Shown: positions 11,486 to 23,554, numbered from the stretch's first letter. The stretch: 44,386 bases of DNA from Oehlia diaphana (GCA_003833135.1 QZLH01000439.1:1-44386), one strand, 5' to 3'. Program-made: numbers and translations. Notes: generated from the sequence alone by a model not told the origin.

Positions 11486-13524
11486 TCATTTGGATGCATC
11501 CAATAATTTTATAAATTTGAAATCATTTATCATGATTAAATCTGGTTTCTCCTTTGCAAGATGTAAAATAGTTTCACCAAATAAGCTGTTAGCCCAACTA
11601 TTTTTAATAAATTAAAAATGTAATTAATATATTAATATATTATTTTCCATCCAAATATTTAATTTTAATTTTAACTTACGCAAACCATGATCTTGTATAA
11701 TTATTTGGATCATTATAATAAAAAGATTCGTGCATTAATCCAGTATCAGCACTAGATTCTTTAAGTAATTCTAAAGTTTCTAAAATTTCTTGATCATTTG
11801 TTGACGTTAAAATCTACATTTGAGAGAAAGTTAAGAAAGATATAATATATATAAATTAAAAAAAAAAAAATCGTAAATTTATTATAATTATATTATTATT
11901 ATTATTATTATTATTATACCTTCATACATAGACTCATTGGCCAAATGTAACCTAACCCTGTATGAGGACTACCAACTCCCTGAAATTTTTCTCCATTAAA
12001 CCAAAATTTATTCCAATCACTTAAAACAAAATCTCTTGTTTTCAAATAAATTTTATCATCATTATCAATAAATCCAAAATAAGGTAAACTTAATAAACTT
12101 GGTAAATTTGCATCATCCATTAAATTTGATGAACCATAACCATCAATTTCATACGCAAATATATTTTCAAAATGTTTATGTGGAATTATGGCATTTGAAT
12201 AGATAGAATCACGTATTATTTGAGATAAATTTTTAGCTTTCTTGGCAATATCTGGTGATGTGGAATTAATCATCTCATAAAGATGAGAAAGTTCAACTGA
12301 GGCAAAAGCGTTTGATGGAATTAAGAAAGGAAATGTTGTACTATCGTCTGAAGGTCTAAATTGTGATTTTACAAGATCTGAAAATTATATAATAATTATA
12401 AATTAATAATAATTATAATAATAATAGAAATATAATATTATTACCGATTCTTTTAACAGGCGCTCCTATAATATATATATATAAATAAAAAATACGTATA
12501 AAATTTTGTATAATTAAAATAATACATGATTTAATATTAAATTACTCACCAATTCCTTCCATCATCAAAGTTTCAGTAGTAGTTCTTGTTAATCTAGAAA
12601 ATTTATAAGCTTCATTTTTAAATTCTTGCATTGTACCTAATTGTTGTATTTCTAATATATCTAAAATCGAATTAACGGCTTCTAACCAAATTTTATTCGT
12701 TAAAAATCTATCATCTTTAGTATTACTCCAATAATTATGAGATAATTTTAAAAAAGAAACTAAAGAGTCAAGCTCCCATTTTTTTTCCCATGTAGCACTT
12801 GAAGGAGGTGGAGTTGTGATATCAGTTTTTGACCATGGATTTTTTGGATGAGGAAGTTTAGATTCAGGTGGTGCATAATATGCATTCGCATATGGATCCT
12901 ATAAAAAAAAATTATTAAAAATGTGTAATCTTTTAAAAAAAATATATATCATTGAAAAAATAAATCCTACACTGATAATTAACTCTGCTTGCATATATAT
13001 AACACCTAAAATAAGATTTTTCAATTTATCATCACATTTTGCGTAAGGGATATAAGAGATAATTTGATTTGTCGAATCTCTCAGCCACATTGCACTAGGA
13101 AAAAAAAAATTATTCATGTATTTAGTCATCTTTAACCAAAACAAACTATCCTTCTGAAAAAAAAAATTGAATAAATTACGGAATATCTCCAGTAACAATG
13201 AACGTTCTTGGAAAATCTTCACCAACATTAAACCAAGCTACCGTCGTATCTATGTATGGAAAATATCACATTAAATTTTAAATTTTTATCGTCATCGAAT
13301 CAGAAAATAATTTACCTACCTAAGGTATTTGGCCAACAATTTTCAAATAATCTTGCCAAATCTTTATCTTTCATGTTCGAAGTTATATCTTTTATGACTT
13401 TCTCGATGACAGGGCTAACAAATTTTCGTTCGGATTCTTTCGGGCGTACATATGGAAATTTTGATTTACATTCAGTTTTGGTAGTAGTTTCTTCATTATT
13501 TGCGGATGATTTAAACAAGAACAT
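11486..13524 (-). CDS. GH125 (Mug157/DUF1237-type) mannosidase-like protein
   Basis: Eight exons: 13524-13320, 13249-13180, 13094-12971, 12898-12550, 12465-12445, 12377-11920, 11813-11680 and 11597-11486. All introns are GT-AG and every phase matches; the sum is 1,473 nt, 490 residues. Family hallmarks in order: FPRTFIVTGDIPAMWLRDS, DPYANAYYAPPE, RPSDDSTTFPFLIPSNAFAS, FAYEIDGYG, LMDDANLPSLLSLPYFG, GVGSPHTGLGYIWPMSL, TGLMHESF and SWFAWANSLFGE. These are the conserved blocks of GH125 exo-alpha-1,6-mannosidases and fungal meiotically up-regulated gene 157 proteins. In bacterial GH125 an Asp acts as acid and a Glu as base; the Asp pair in LMDDAN and the Glu in MHES are likely equivalents. No clear signal peptide is seen. 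An alternative ATG at 13557 adds 11 residues; I chose 13524 for its A-rich context. It likely trims alpha-1,6-mannose from glycans; the fungal substrate is not established from sequence. Confidence 0.9.
12445..12465 (-). other. 21-nt microexon of the GH125 gene
   Basis: It supplies codons for APVKRI, with split codons at both ends, between a 84-bp intron (12549-12466) and a 67-bp intron (12444-12378). Donors are GTGAGT and GTAATA; the acceptor is ATATATAG. It restores continuity between MEGIG and LVKSQFRPSDD, a region conserved in the family. Confidence 0.8.
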
Positions 13525-13557
13525 TTTTTTTTTACTGATTTTAGAGAATACATACAT

Positions 13558-14400
13558 TTATATCTTGATAAATTATTTGTGTCACAAATAATAGACTGAT
13601 AATCGTGTGAACAGTTCATGCGATCCAGTGACGATCTATATTACAATGAAATAATGGAAAATCAGTCGTAAAATTTTATGCAATGGTGTGCTTGATTTGT
13701 GGCCGCAATGACTTATTAAGCAAACTCCTAGGATGGTAATTACCATGATTTTGATTTAAAATGTTAATACATACCGGTATATATATTTTTTCGTGCTGTA
13801 GGAATTTATGTAATCAGAAATCAGAATCGTACGAATCAAAATATTAAATGTCTTGGGTAAAAAGACTATGGTTAATAAAAAATGGAGATTTTATAGATTA
13901 AGTCCGAATTTGAAATTTTTACATTATGATAGTAATATTTAAGTGATTTGTTTTTTAAAAAATAAAAATAAACGAATGTTCTTTTGATTTAGTTTAGTGA
14001 CTTTATCTTTGTAATTTTCACTGTAACTTTATTCACTTTGAGAAATAAAAATAAAGTGACTTAATCTTTGTAATTTTCACTTTAACTTTGTTCACTTTGA
14101 GAAAGAAAAATAAAAATATACAGTATTAAAGATCCTATATAATAAGACCAATAACCAAATCGCGTTCAACCCTTCTGGAACTGAGGCGATGCCACCTTGG
14201 TGGAGAAAAATTAAGTAAGAAGCACAAGTGTGAGTCAAAGACACCGCGCTCGGACAAAGCACCAAGGAAAATAAAAGAGTCAAGAAATAAAAATATAGTT
14301 ATCTATTACTATTTAAAAGATTACAAATAAACGAAGTGTTATAAAAATGATCTATATTATTATTTAAAGTAAAAAATCCCTATGGGTTTCCCATGTACCC
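13558..14400. other. Spacer with a GC-richer block
   Basis: Contains a perfect 14-bp palindrome (ATGGTAATTACCAT, 13733-13746) and a tandem repeat (see 13996). A notably GC-richer block at about 14155-14275 includes CCACCTTGGTGG (a hairpin) and CGCTCGGACAAAGCACCAAGG; it has no ORF or RNA fold I can name and may be a repeat fragment. Confidence 0.4.
13996..14113. repeat. 59-bp tandem repeat, two copies
   Basis: Units at 13996-14054 and 14055-14113 begin AGTGACTT(T/A)ATCTTTG and differ at a few positions. The spacing is exactly 59 bp. Confidence 0.8.
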
Positions 14401-14419
14401 GAATGTAAAAAGTTACTTG

Positions 14420-14745
14420 AAGTCCAACGTATGTAAGACGCCTCGTCAATTCGGACTTTTGAATTTGTGTAAGGAGGAAACGTAAATAATGTATCTTGAT
14501 CACTGCGTAGAAATAACTATATCTGGAGGTTGATCAATAGATAAGCCTTTGGTAGGTTTATTCGAATTGTTCTTTCTCTGTTGATTTGAGAATAGATTTT
14601 CTTTTTCTATTTAGTAATTCCATTCATGATTCCCCATTGTTTGACATTTTTGGCTCTTTTACGCCAGATACTTTATCTTTAGTGACTGATATAATGACAG
14701 GACCTTCACCACACACCGGAATCACCATCTAAAGCTATCTTACCT
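14420..14745 (-). pseudogene. Possible decayed coding fragment, family unknown
   Basis: On the minus strand, several short stop-free stretches in different frames have protein-like composition: one reads GEGPVIISVTKDKVSGVKEP near 14710-14650, another NKPTKGLSIDQPPDIVIST near 14565-14510. They are separated by stops and frame changes. This pattern fits an old pseudogene or transposon ORF, but no family is recognised. Confidence 0.25.
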
Positions 14746-15060
14746 TAATAAAATTTTTAATTTTAGTAATAAATGATTCAGTTTATTCATAATTAGTATC
14801 GCTAGTAGAACCATTAACTGTTAACTAAAAATTAATTATTTACCATATATAATTCCTTTTTTAAAATTTGAAATTTCTTCATTCTACCAGTGATTGTAAA
14901 TCTCTGCATTTACCTATTATGAGAAAGAAAAATTATTAATAGTGTGCTAAATTTTTATTTAATCATAAAGAAGACATAGCCAATTCCTCCTTTAGAATTA
15001 GCAGACTTTACTAACAACAAAGTAGGATATCATCTGCTTGAGTTGGTTATCAAGTGAACA
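14746..15060. other. AT-rich spacer
   Basis: No gene, RNA or clear repeat seen before the A-rich tract starting at 15061. Confidence 0.35.
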
Positions 15061-15151
15061 AGAAAAAAAAAAAAAAAAATAAAAAAAAGAAAAAAAAAAG
15101 AAAAAAAGGGAATAAAAAAAATAAAAATAAAATAAAATAAAAAAGAAAAAG
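15061..15151. repeat. A-rich simple-sequence tract
   Basis: Runs of A interrupted by G, T and GGG form an impure microsatellite (AAAAT/AAAAG-like units). Confidence 0.85.
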
Positions 15152-15160
15152 CAGGCAATT

Positions 15161-15357
15161 CTCCTAAGTTAACCTTGTGAACTCCCCGACTCAATTGAGT
15201 TATCCGTTCTAGATTTTCCTAGGAGTTACCCACTTTTTTGCTCACTCTTACCCAACCCAAACAAACAAATCCAGCACCCTCCTAAGTAAAATTTGTGAAC
15301 TCCCCGACTCAATGAGTTATCCGTTCTAATTTTGACTTAGGAAGTTACTCACTTTGC
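15161..15357. repeat. Two direct copies of a 78-bp palindrome-framed unit
   Basis: Copies at about 15161-15238 and 15279-15357 (118 bp apart) share CTCCTAAGT at the start, GTGAACTCCCCGACTCAA in the middle, GAGTTATCCGTTCTA, and CTTAGGA/CCTAGGA near the end. The outer CCTAAGT and ACTTAGG are inverse complements, so each copy could fold as a stem. GC content is higher than the surroundings. Function unknown. Confidence 0.75.
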
Positions 15358-15677
15358 AAATAAAAAAATACACACCTCTTTTAAAGTCTCCTAAGCCATA
15401 TTACATACATCTAGAAAACTGGCATTTCGTCTGTTGTCTAGTGTTTCAATACAAATTAATGCTGTAAGCCTGTAACTAATAAATAAAAAAAGGAATAAAA
15501 TATATAAACATCAAAAAAAAATTTCGCGTTTTTAATACTTGATACGCACTCTTTTCAAGAACTCCTCTAAGAAAATAAGTTTATAAAACAACGACCATCG
15601 GAATTCTTTATGTTCACATATTGGCAATGGTAGTTTGAGATTGTTCTTGATCAATAAAATCCTTCACTTCGTCGGTT

Positions 15678-15887
15678 CGTCCCTTTCTTAGACGTACGCG
15701 TCAGAGTATTTTTATTTTTTGGAGAGTATTTTTTTAAAAAAAGAACGTCCCTTTCTCAGACGTAAGCGTCAGAGTATTTTTATATTTTGGAGAGTATTTT
15801 TTTTTAAAAAAAGAACGTCCCTTTCTTAGACGTACGCGTCAGAGTATTTTTTCTTTTTAGAGAGTTTTTTTTTTAAAAAAGATTTTT
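15678..15887. repeat. 68-70-bp minisatellite, three copies
   Basis: Units begin CGTCCCTTTCTTAGACG at 15678, 15746 and 15816, continue with TACGCGTCAGAGTATTT, and end in GGAGAGTATTTTT plus A/T runs. A degenerate partial copy follows to about 15915. Each unit carries GACG-TACG-CGTC (the second has GACG-TAAG-CGTC), a short stem with a 4-nt loop. Confidence 0.85.
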
Positions 15888-15919
15888 TAAGAGTATTTTT
15901 TTTAAAAAAAGAAAACAGT

Positions 15920-16553
15920 AGAGAAAACTGATGGTATATATATATGTTGAGAGTATATATATATTTGTAAAAAAATCGCGTCGTGAGAAAAAATGATGAC
16001 TGATGATCGTATCTCATGTGATTCTGCAATGTGAAGCTTGTTAATACTTTGTACGCGCCTATGGCCTATCGATATACTGTACGTGTATTACTGTAATATG
16101 ATATATTTTAAATTCAAATTATTCAAATTTAAATTTAAAGACTTTTTTTCCGAATTCTCATTTCATATAAAGGAATCTTCACATCTTCAAGTAGCTTTAT
16201 GTATAATTTTAAAGAATTATAATATAATATTTATTTACAAAAAAAAAAAAAAAAATGATTATACTTCGAATATGAGTTAAATTCAAATTCAGCAAACAAA
16301 GTTGTGGCTTTGTGATCAATCAATCAATAGTCATGATTAGTAATATATTATATAATCTTCTAGAAGATACTTTATATATAATTTTAAAGAATTATAAATT
16401 TATAATATACGTTTACTTTTGGCGTTCATTTTTTTGAAAACCGCAATAATATGACAAATCCAATTAACTCACCAAAAATGGAATATTAATTAGTCGGTTC
16501 GGATGCGTTATATAGTGTTTTATTATAAAAGTTCGTTAGATCCAGTGAAATTA
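15920..16553. other. AT-rich spacer with a repeated 40-bp phrase
   Basis: The phrase CTTTAT(G/A)TATAATTTTAAAG plus AATTATAA occurs at about 16195 and 16370. A TATATA microsatellite lies at 15935-15965. No gene supported. Confidence 0.4.
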
Positions 16554-16639
16554 TTTATAAAAAATTGGTTCTGGAAATTATGATTCGGTATAACGAGGTT
16601 TCGGTACAAACAGGTTCGTTATAACCAGAATCGACTGTA
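16554..16639. mobile_element. Single terminus of a pogo/mariner-like element
   Basis: Read in reverse from 16639, the sequence begins TACAGTCGATTCTGGTTATA, followed by ACGAACCTG and CCTCGTTATACCG. This is the typical CAGTCGA...GTTATAACGAAC end of pogo/Tigger-type DNA transposons next to a TA target. I could not find the partner end, so it is probably a solo relic about 110 bp upstream of the Kelch-like pseudogene. Confidence 0.45.
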
Positions 16640-16748
16640 TGTGATAATTTTAATTTCCCTTTTAATTAATAAAAAAGGGTTCTTTCATCGTTTTCATTCT
16701 CCTCATTCTGTTCCTTACATTTTTATAAAATAATCGTATATAAAAAAA

Positions 16749-18010
16749 ATGAGATGCTTATTATTATCAAAGTTAATAATTTCGACAGTTCTAATAATTT
16801 TTAATCAGATCATATTATCAAATTTTACATTTACTGATATCCAAGCGATTTTAATAGAAGATGGGGTTTATTGTTTTGGTATTGGTGAAATTTTTTTTAT
16901 TTAGACTTAGCAGGAATATCATTAGACACTGACGAACTTGTTAAAAAATTCAAATGGATAGATCTCACGGATATTAAACCTAAACCAGATAACCTTTTTT
17001 ACGATCATCCAATCCCAGGTGGTAATAAAATAATATTTTTGACACTACATTGAAAAAAATGGAATATAACCAATATGTCAAAATTTTACAACCCATGAGC
17101 CATGACCTATTACTAGTATTAAAGAAGTATGGACTTTTGATGCAAATCCTATTTACTTCCAATTTTTTTTCATGAAAACGTGGTAATTTTCGATACAATT
17201 AAAATGGAGATCAATTATAATGCTTCAAGTCCATTAATCCTTTCAAAAAAAACCCTTCCAAAGTTTCTTCTAGTCACTATTAGTAACTATGGTAAATATG
17301 CACAAGTTTTAGTTCCAAATGGTCAAATTTTATTTATTGGTGGACAAGTCAATGATTGAATTATCGCCGTAATTGATCTTTTTCTTGTGAACACAATAGA
17401 ACACAACTGGTAAATCACTTGAAGTACGTATCGATCATACAGCTGTTTCAAGTGAGCATCATACCTGAACATCCTTGTAAATTTTATTTATAATTACTAA
17501 ATTTTATTTTTGATTTTTATAGCTTCAAGATGGACGTGTTGTTGTATTCGGTGAAGTATCAAAACCATCAGTACCAGCTTTACCACACATCATTAATAGT
17601 TAAAAATTATATAATTTCTGCTTTTTGGTAAATATAATTTGCTTCTTATGATGAAATTGTAAAATTTATACTGATAATTGTTCAAATTTTAAAGGTAGAA
17701 ATGTATCAAATAATGATCCTTTAATAAATAGTGAGAATGATGATTTATATAAATTAAATGTGACAAATATAAATGATCGAGTTTATTTACAATGATGACA
17801 CAGTTAAAAATACATCAACGATGTTTAGTGGTAATAATAGTTTTGCTCCTATTCAAACGGAAAGCATCAGCTGCTGCTAGTTCTTCTTTTTATGAAGATA
17901 TATCAAGAACTCGTGTAGCTATTATAGTCTTATTTGTAATAATTGTTTTTATTATAAAAAAAAGCAAAATAACAAGAAATCATGTAGTGATGAAACAGAG
18001 GAGAATCTAG
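16749..18010 (+). pseudogene. Kelch/galactose-oxidase-like membrane protein, decayed
   Basis: It starts at ATG 16749 with a signal-peptide-like stretch (MRCLLLSKLIISTVLIIF) and DGVYCFGIGEI, then hits TAG near 16902. Homologous-looking segments continue through stops and frame changes: KKFKWIDLTDIKP and GGNKIIF (about 16940-17040), ENVVIFDTIKMEINYN (17178-17225), NYGKYAQVLVPNGQILFIGG (17290-17345), LQDGRVVVFGEVSKP (17525-17570), and NDDTVKNTSTMFSGNN joined across a frameshift to a C-terminal membrane anchor RVAIIVLFVIIVFIIKKSK (about 17915-17965). The DGRVVVFGE and NGQILFIGG motifs are Kelch-blade signatures. The layout signal peptide - Kelch blades - C-terminal membrane span fits Kelch-like surface proteins of these fungi. 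At least four stops and two frameshifts make it non-functional. Confidence 0.65.
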
Positions 18011-21000
18011 CATAATCTTTTTTTACGACATATTTAATTATTCAATTAATTGATTATAATTTATTGTATTGTTATCAATGAAAAAAAATAAAGGCTAAAT
18101 TTGAGTGTTGAACAGTAATTCCAATTAATAGCTGTATATATATGTTCACTTATCCAAACAACGTGTTGCCTATCACATGATTTAAATTTCTTCAGTGAAT
18201 TTGATGTTCGATTGTCCTAATGCTGGCCGAAATTATAACTGGGCGGGCCAAATTCATTACACTAATTGTTGATAAAGCACATGACCAATTATGAGAACGT
18301 CAGATTAGAACTAGAGACTTAATATGTATAAATGTGTAAAAAAAAAAAGGAATTATCCGCTTGATCAAAAAAATATGAAAAAAATAGATAGTTAGAAACT
18401 AATAGTGCATCATGATTAGAGAATATGACAATAGCGACAAAGAACGAGGAAACTGCTGATATACTGTACGTCTAAATCATCAAGAAAAAGATAATTAACA
18501 ATATTGATTTTTGGATAATTCCTTTTTTGTCAAACAACTTCCGAATCCGATCGTAATCTGCTAAAGTTTCGTCCCGTGTTATTTAGTGAAAATGTAATGC
18601 ATTCAAAGAGCTAAGGTATTTTAATAGAGTAAATATTAATCGTGTAAATTTCCCAGTTGTTTTAGATATTATCCTTTATTAACCATAAACCACAAAACCA
18701 TAAATACCTCGGTACAGTTTCCACTGTACTGTTTATGCAATAAAGTTCTTTTTGGACTATATGTATTTGTATAATGTAGAAAATAAATAATTATTTAATA
18801 ATATTAATAACAGATAATATTAGCAGTTAGAATGAGATGAAATGAAATTTACGATATAAAAAAAGAATTTTGGTGTTGATGGAACATCTTACCGTGAGTT
18901 GTATTGTAATTTGTAACCGATTTCGACTATAGATTTTTTAACAAACAAATTAATGCAAAAGAATGTCTTTTGAGAATGTTAATCTTTGGTTAAATAGTGT
19001 TTGCTTAATTATTAGTATCTCCCACATTACTTTTAGAATAATCTTGCCCGCATTGTGTTGATTTGATTTTTTTTTTTATTTTTGTTATGATAAGAATATA
19101 ACTGGACGACATTAATCTAAACTAATCTCACGAATCTAACTTCAACAAGAAGTCGGCCTGTCCGTTATTTTGATGGGTACAATAGGCTCGGCTGGATTAT
19201 CTACAGGCACTTCTAACCCAAGTAGGATCACCAAAGGTTATAACCTTACTATTTATGTCAACAAGTGTATAGGTTAATAACCTTTGATGTGGGGTGCATT
19301 CATTTGATCGCATTGTGTTGATTGATTATTAAGTGACACGTGTTAATCAATTTGTGCGACAATAGATTTCTCACATTATATACATTATATACAGTATACC
19401 GAATTTTTTTCTTTTGCTTTTATAATTTTTAATTCGAAAGGTCTACAAGTATTATTGTTACTTCTAAAAGTTTTTCGACTACTTTTATCGCTACTTCTGC
19501 AGTTAATAAACAAACTAAAACATAATGTCCGGAAGAAACCGCTATAATATAATAGTGCTGTTCCCTGAATCTGGTTTGTATTTCGTTAATTATTCTCCAT
19601 TGCTCGCATAAACATTAAAATGCAGTCTTACTGGTATGGTAAAATTTTTGGAATTCAAATAGGGACAACCTCAAATAACATGCCAACTAGTGGTGTTTGA
19701 GATACAGGGAGAAATTAACTTATCTTACTACTACGTCGAGTTCAACCTTCGAGATGTTTTACAATGTGATATTCTCCTTCATTGCAGAAAAAATTTCTAG
19801 CTTTACAATGTCTATAGAAACTCTGTCAAAATCTTTGTCCGTGTGTCAACTCTATGGATTTTGGCGTAGATCTAGATTTTGAGAATTTTTTGTGTGGACG
19901 CTAATTTATTTATTAAGTTTTATAGAATGGATGATACGGTTTCTCATTGACGAGCTGACTGTATGCTGAGGGTGAATTAGGTTCAAGCCATGCCAAAATA
20001 TTACGTCACATTTACAACAATTCGGCATCACACCGGTGTAATACTGGTGTAGTACTATTTTCATATGAATCTTCGGACAAAAATTGATGTAATATATTTT
20101 ACCCTTAAACTGCCTTAATGCGAATTATCTGAAATAATTATACCTACATGTATACAAGCTGAGCTCGCGCACTTGAAGTATCTTATTGATTAGTCAGGCA
20201 AAGTAACACATTTCTTGTATTTACTGTATATGTGTATGTCTTTGCTGATAGATTTTCTAGTCCATTTCAATTAAGGGCAAGAGCAAGCACGGTTCTATGA
20301 CTCCTATCGACTTCGTAATGATTTTATGTTCAAATAGCAGGGCTATTATTACTAAGATCAGGGATAAATTATAGAAGGATATCTGCAGAATAATGTTCAG
20401 CTGGAATCTTTGACAGTTCGACAACGCAAAATTATTCAGAGAATAGAGAATTTACCAATAACGTGTGGTATTGTGGCATATACGGGAAATGGGATTTCAT
20501 GAAATGCGAGCTAGAGAAAATGAAAATACAAAATTTTGGATGTCAGATCCAGAGTTGTGAAGCTCATTTTCAATGCATCGCGACATAGTCGAAAAGAAAT
20601 AGTAGAGAATGTTCTCGGCTATATTTATGACTGTTGAATATTGATTCAGAAACAATACTAAATAGCTAAATAGGTAAATTTAATAAAAAAAAAATTGATT
20701 CTCATGATTAACACGTTAGTCTATTTACGATTTTTAATTTGGGTCAATTTTTGATCACAAGGAAATTGAGATTATGTTTACACGTGCAGAGCGCGCAACA
20801 TATGAAGTCATATGCACCCTTATATAAGCGCCATTATGAAATATTGTGCCTATTGAGTATTGACTTTCAATCACATGCGCGGAAATTTCCACAATAGTTC
20901 ACTTGCAATGTCTCGGGTTTATTGTATTCTGATGATGTACTAAAAAGTGAGATGTGAGTGTAGAGAACGTGCCATCAGAAATAATTGATTCTTAATAATA

Positions 21001-21306
21001 ATAAAATTTGGGGTGCTATTACTATTTTAAGTAGTACATTATATCACGTGCAATTATCGATCACATATACTCGAGATAAGCTTAAAAAAAAAAAATATAT
21101 AAATAAAAAAAAAAGAAATGTTCTTGCAGTATTTTATTAATGCAGAATTGATCACGTTGTGAATCATCAAAAATTAATATAGCTTCATAAAATTAATTTT
21201 TTTGTAATATGTAGGCTAAATAGTTCTTAATACTACAGTGTGACAACTAATTTTTTCTTACATTAAAATTTTCCTACATAAAATATGTATATAGTACAGT
21301 ACATGT
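18011..21306. other. Spacer without a convincing gene
   Basis: A short inverted repeat GTACAGT-TTCC-ACTGTAC lies at 18712-18729. A hairpin pairs CAAAGGTTATAACC (19232-19245) with GGTTAATAACCTTTG (19272-19286). The phrase CGCATTGTGTTGATT occurs near 19050 and 19310, bracketing about 260 bp that includes the hairpin, possibly an insertion with flanking duplication. Around 20410-20640 some plus-strand stretches look coding-like (for example RQRKIIQRIENLPITCG) but are broken by stops. No RNA gene recognised. Confidence 0.4.
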
Positions 21307-21681
21307 TCATGATTTTGATTCACCAAACTTTTCACCAACTTTTTGAGCAGCTTCTTTTGGCAAATCGACTAGAGCAGTATGTGCAATGTCGGCAGCTGGA
21401 GCTTTAATAGGTTCTTTTTCAGTATCACCCGCTTTATGATATTTATATTTATAATCACCACCTTGTTCATTTTTATCAGCATGCCAAGGAAATGTTTGAT
21501 CCTTAGCTAATTTTACGCTATCTTCTGGATTACGGATCGTAGCTTTATGTCCCAACATGTATCCAGAAAAACCACAAGTTGCGGCTAAAACTCCCATTAA
21601 AGGATAAATTTCTGGATCAACTGAAACGAATCTCCAAAATGAGCGAGATCTCGTAACTCTCCCTACAGGTCCTGATGCCAT
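21307..21681 (-). CDS. B12D/NDUFA4 (MLRQ)-family mitochondrial inner-membrane protein
   Basis: Single exon, 124 residues, ATG at 21681. Residues about 1-18 are basic and Ser/Arg-rich (ASGPVGRVTRSRSFWRF). DPEIYPLMGVLAATCGFSGYMLGH follows, a single membrane span preceded by the (D)PE(L/I)YPL signature, then RNPEDSVKLAKDQTFPWH. This matches the B12D/NDUFA4 (MLRQ) layout: one span and a conserved NPE motif after it. Animal NDUFA4 was first placed in complex I and later in cytochrome c oxidase. The C-terminal 60 residues are hydrophilic and longer than in the roughly 80-residue animal protein. Upstream TTG codons are not needed as starts. Role in respiratory complex assembly or stability is inferred from the family. 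Confidence 0.75.
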   Translation of the reverse strand: MASGPVGRVTRSRSFWRFVSVDPEIYPLMGVLAATCGFSGYMLGHKATIRNPEDSVKLAKDQTFPWHADKNEQGGDYKYKYHKAGDTEKEPIKAPAADIAHTALVDLPKEAAQKVGEKFGESKS

Positions 21682-23385
21682 ATTTTTCAAATTTTTTTAA
21701 TAATGAAGAATTATTTTTGAATTTCTTTAATAAAATGAATCAAAAACAGATTTACGAGAGAGAGTAATTGAGTAATTGAATCTGAATCTTTTTTGAAATT
21801 TGAACGGTGGTATTTATTTAAAAAATGTATCATACGTAAATGATGAAATTATGATTAAATATTTACTATAGATAATCTATTATCATATTGACGTAAGGAT
21901 TAACATTGTTAGTTTATATAAAGCTAATAATTTTAAAGATTAAGGTCGTATTTGGAATAGAAAAAAAAAAAAAAAAATTAGTTCAAATTTTTCTTTCTTA
22001 CGTAGAAACTGTGGAATGATGAAAAAATTAATGTTTCTTTCTCTCGACCGTAAAAAAAAACTCACTATTCTCAATCACGTGAATATATTTTACCGTGGCG
22101 CAGCATTTTTTTAAAAAAAGAAAATTAGGAAATAAAAATAAATTTTTAGGTTTAACTTTTGTATACGTTATATGTAGGTATATGTAGGTATATATACATA
22201 TATTTATATGACTAAATGAATAGAAGTAACGGAGTTGGAAAATTTTGACACAATTAATTTAGAAATACAATTCATACCTTTTTAAACAAATTAAAGTGAA
22301 ATATATTGACAACAATAGATTTTTTTTAACATATATATAATAAATAGTTCCTTATTATTGTATTTTTAGACCTTGTTCTATATACAAAGAAATCATCATT
22401 GTTCGAATTAAAGAACTCGTTACACAGTCTTTTCAGAGAAACTTCAACAGAAATTTCCTATGTTTCAAATTTATTTATATTATAAAACGTGTTTAACCAT
22501 TTTAATACGCTTATTCACAAAAATGGAAATTAATTATTTAAAAGAACTTATAAAGAAGGGATCGTTGTGTTACAAAATTGGCGACAATTCGGATTTACAA
22601 TTTCAATTTATTAAATTTATTTAATAGTATGATCAGAGTAAAGGCCGAATGAAAAAAATTCTATAATTCTAAAAAGGACGATAATATTGAAATAAGTTTA
22701 GTTTTATTATTATGGATCTTTTACTAAATAATAAATTATTTATTAAAAATATAAATTAAATAAAGATTTATTACAAAGGAAAAAGAGTCGTTATTATATT
22801 ATAGAGTACAACCGGTAACTTCCATTTTTTTTTTTTTTTTTTTCTCCCTCAGTTATTGAATATAAACATTAATAATGATAATGAAATTTATAATGAAAGA
22901 ATGCAAGATTCGTAAAATTACTTGAGGATTGCATTAACTTATTTGTTTTTAAAATAGTTACACCAACCAGTTTTATGCTCTTTAATCAATTAAAATAAAA
23001 TTCATTCGTTGAAAATTTTATATTATGCATTTTTGTGTTATTTATACTATTTAAAAAAAAAATGTAAATGATGTAAGCGATCTATAAATAAGCTATATTA
23101 CCTTTTATAATACATTTATAGTTTAACTTACATAAAAAAAAAAAAAGGCAAACCGAATTTATGTAAAACCGAGGTCGTTTTACAAATTGAGGGACAAAAA
23201 ACCTAATTTATAATCTTGCCACACAAATGTGGAGATTTGTAAAACGAACTTGGAAATTATTTATATTATGGGTACGTTACTCTAAAATTATTATAAAAAT
23301 TTGAGATTATTAATTCATTTTCCATTTTCTCTTGTTTACCCTGTTTCAAAAAGAGAGTCTTTTTTTTATTATACGTACACTCTCT
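21682..23385. other. Divergent intergenic region upstream of chitin synthase
   Basis: It holds the promoters of the minus-strand B12D gene and the plus-strand chitin synthase. Simple repeats: A-run at 21961-21977, TATGTAGG repeats near 22170-22190, T-run at about 22825-22843. No additional gene supported. Confidence 0.45.
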
Positions 23386-23518
23386 CCCTCCCTCCCCCTC
23401 TTCACTTTCATTTTCTCATTCAATTCCATCTTCCTCCTCATTATCCTTCTCTCTCTCGTAGTATTGTAGAATAGATTTCTACATTATACTTAACTCAAAT
23501 AAACATATAAAAAATAGA

Positions 23519-23554
<36 letters not shown>

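Noticed and set aside
14092..14283. Possible tRNA or SINE in the GC-richer block
   Set aside because: GCGTTCAACCC resembles a T-arm in reverse, but I could not build an acceptor stem, anticodon arm and A/B boxes at proper spacing.
15826..16280. Short frames across the minisatellite and spacer
   Set aside because: They translate T/A runs and repeats only.
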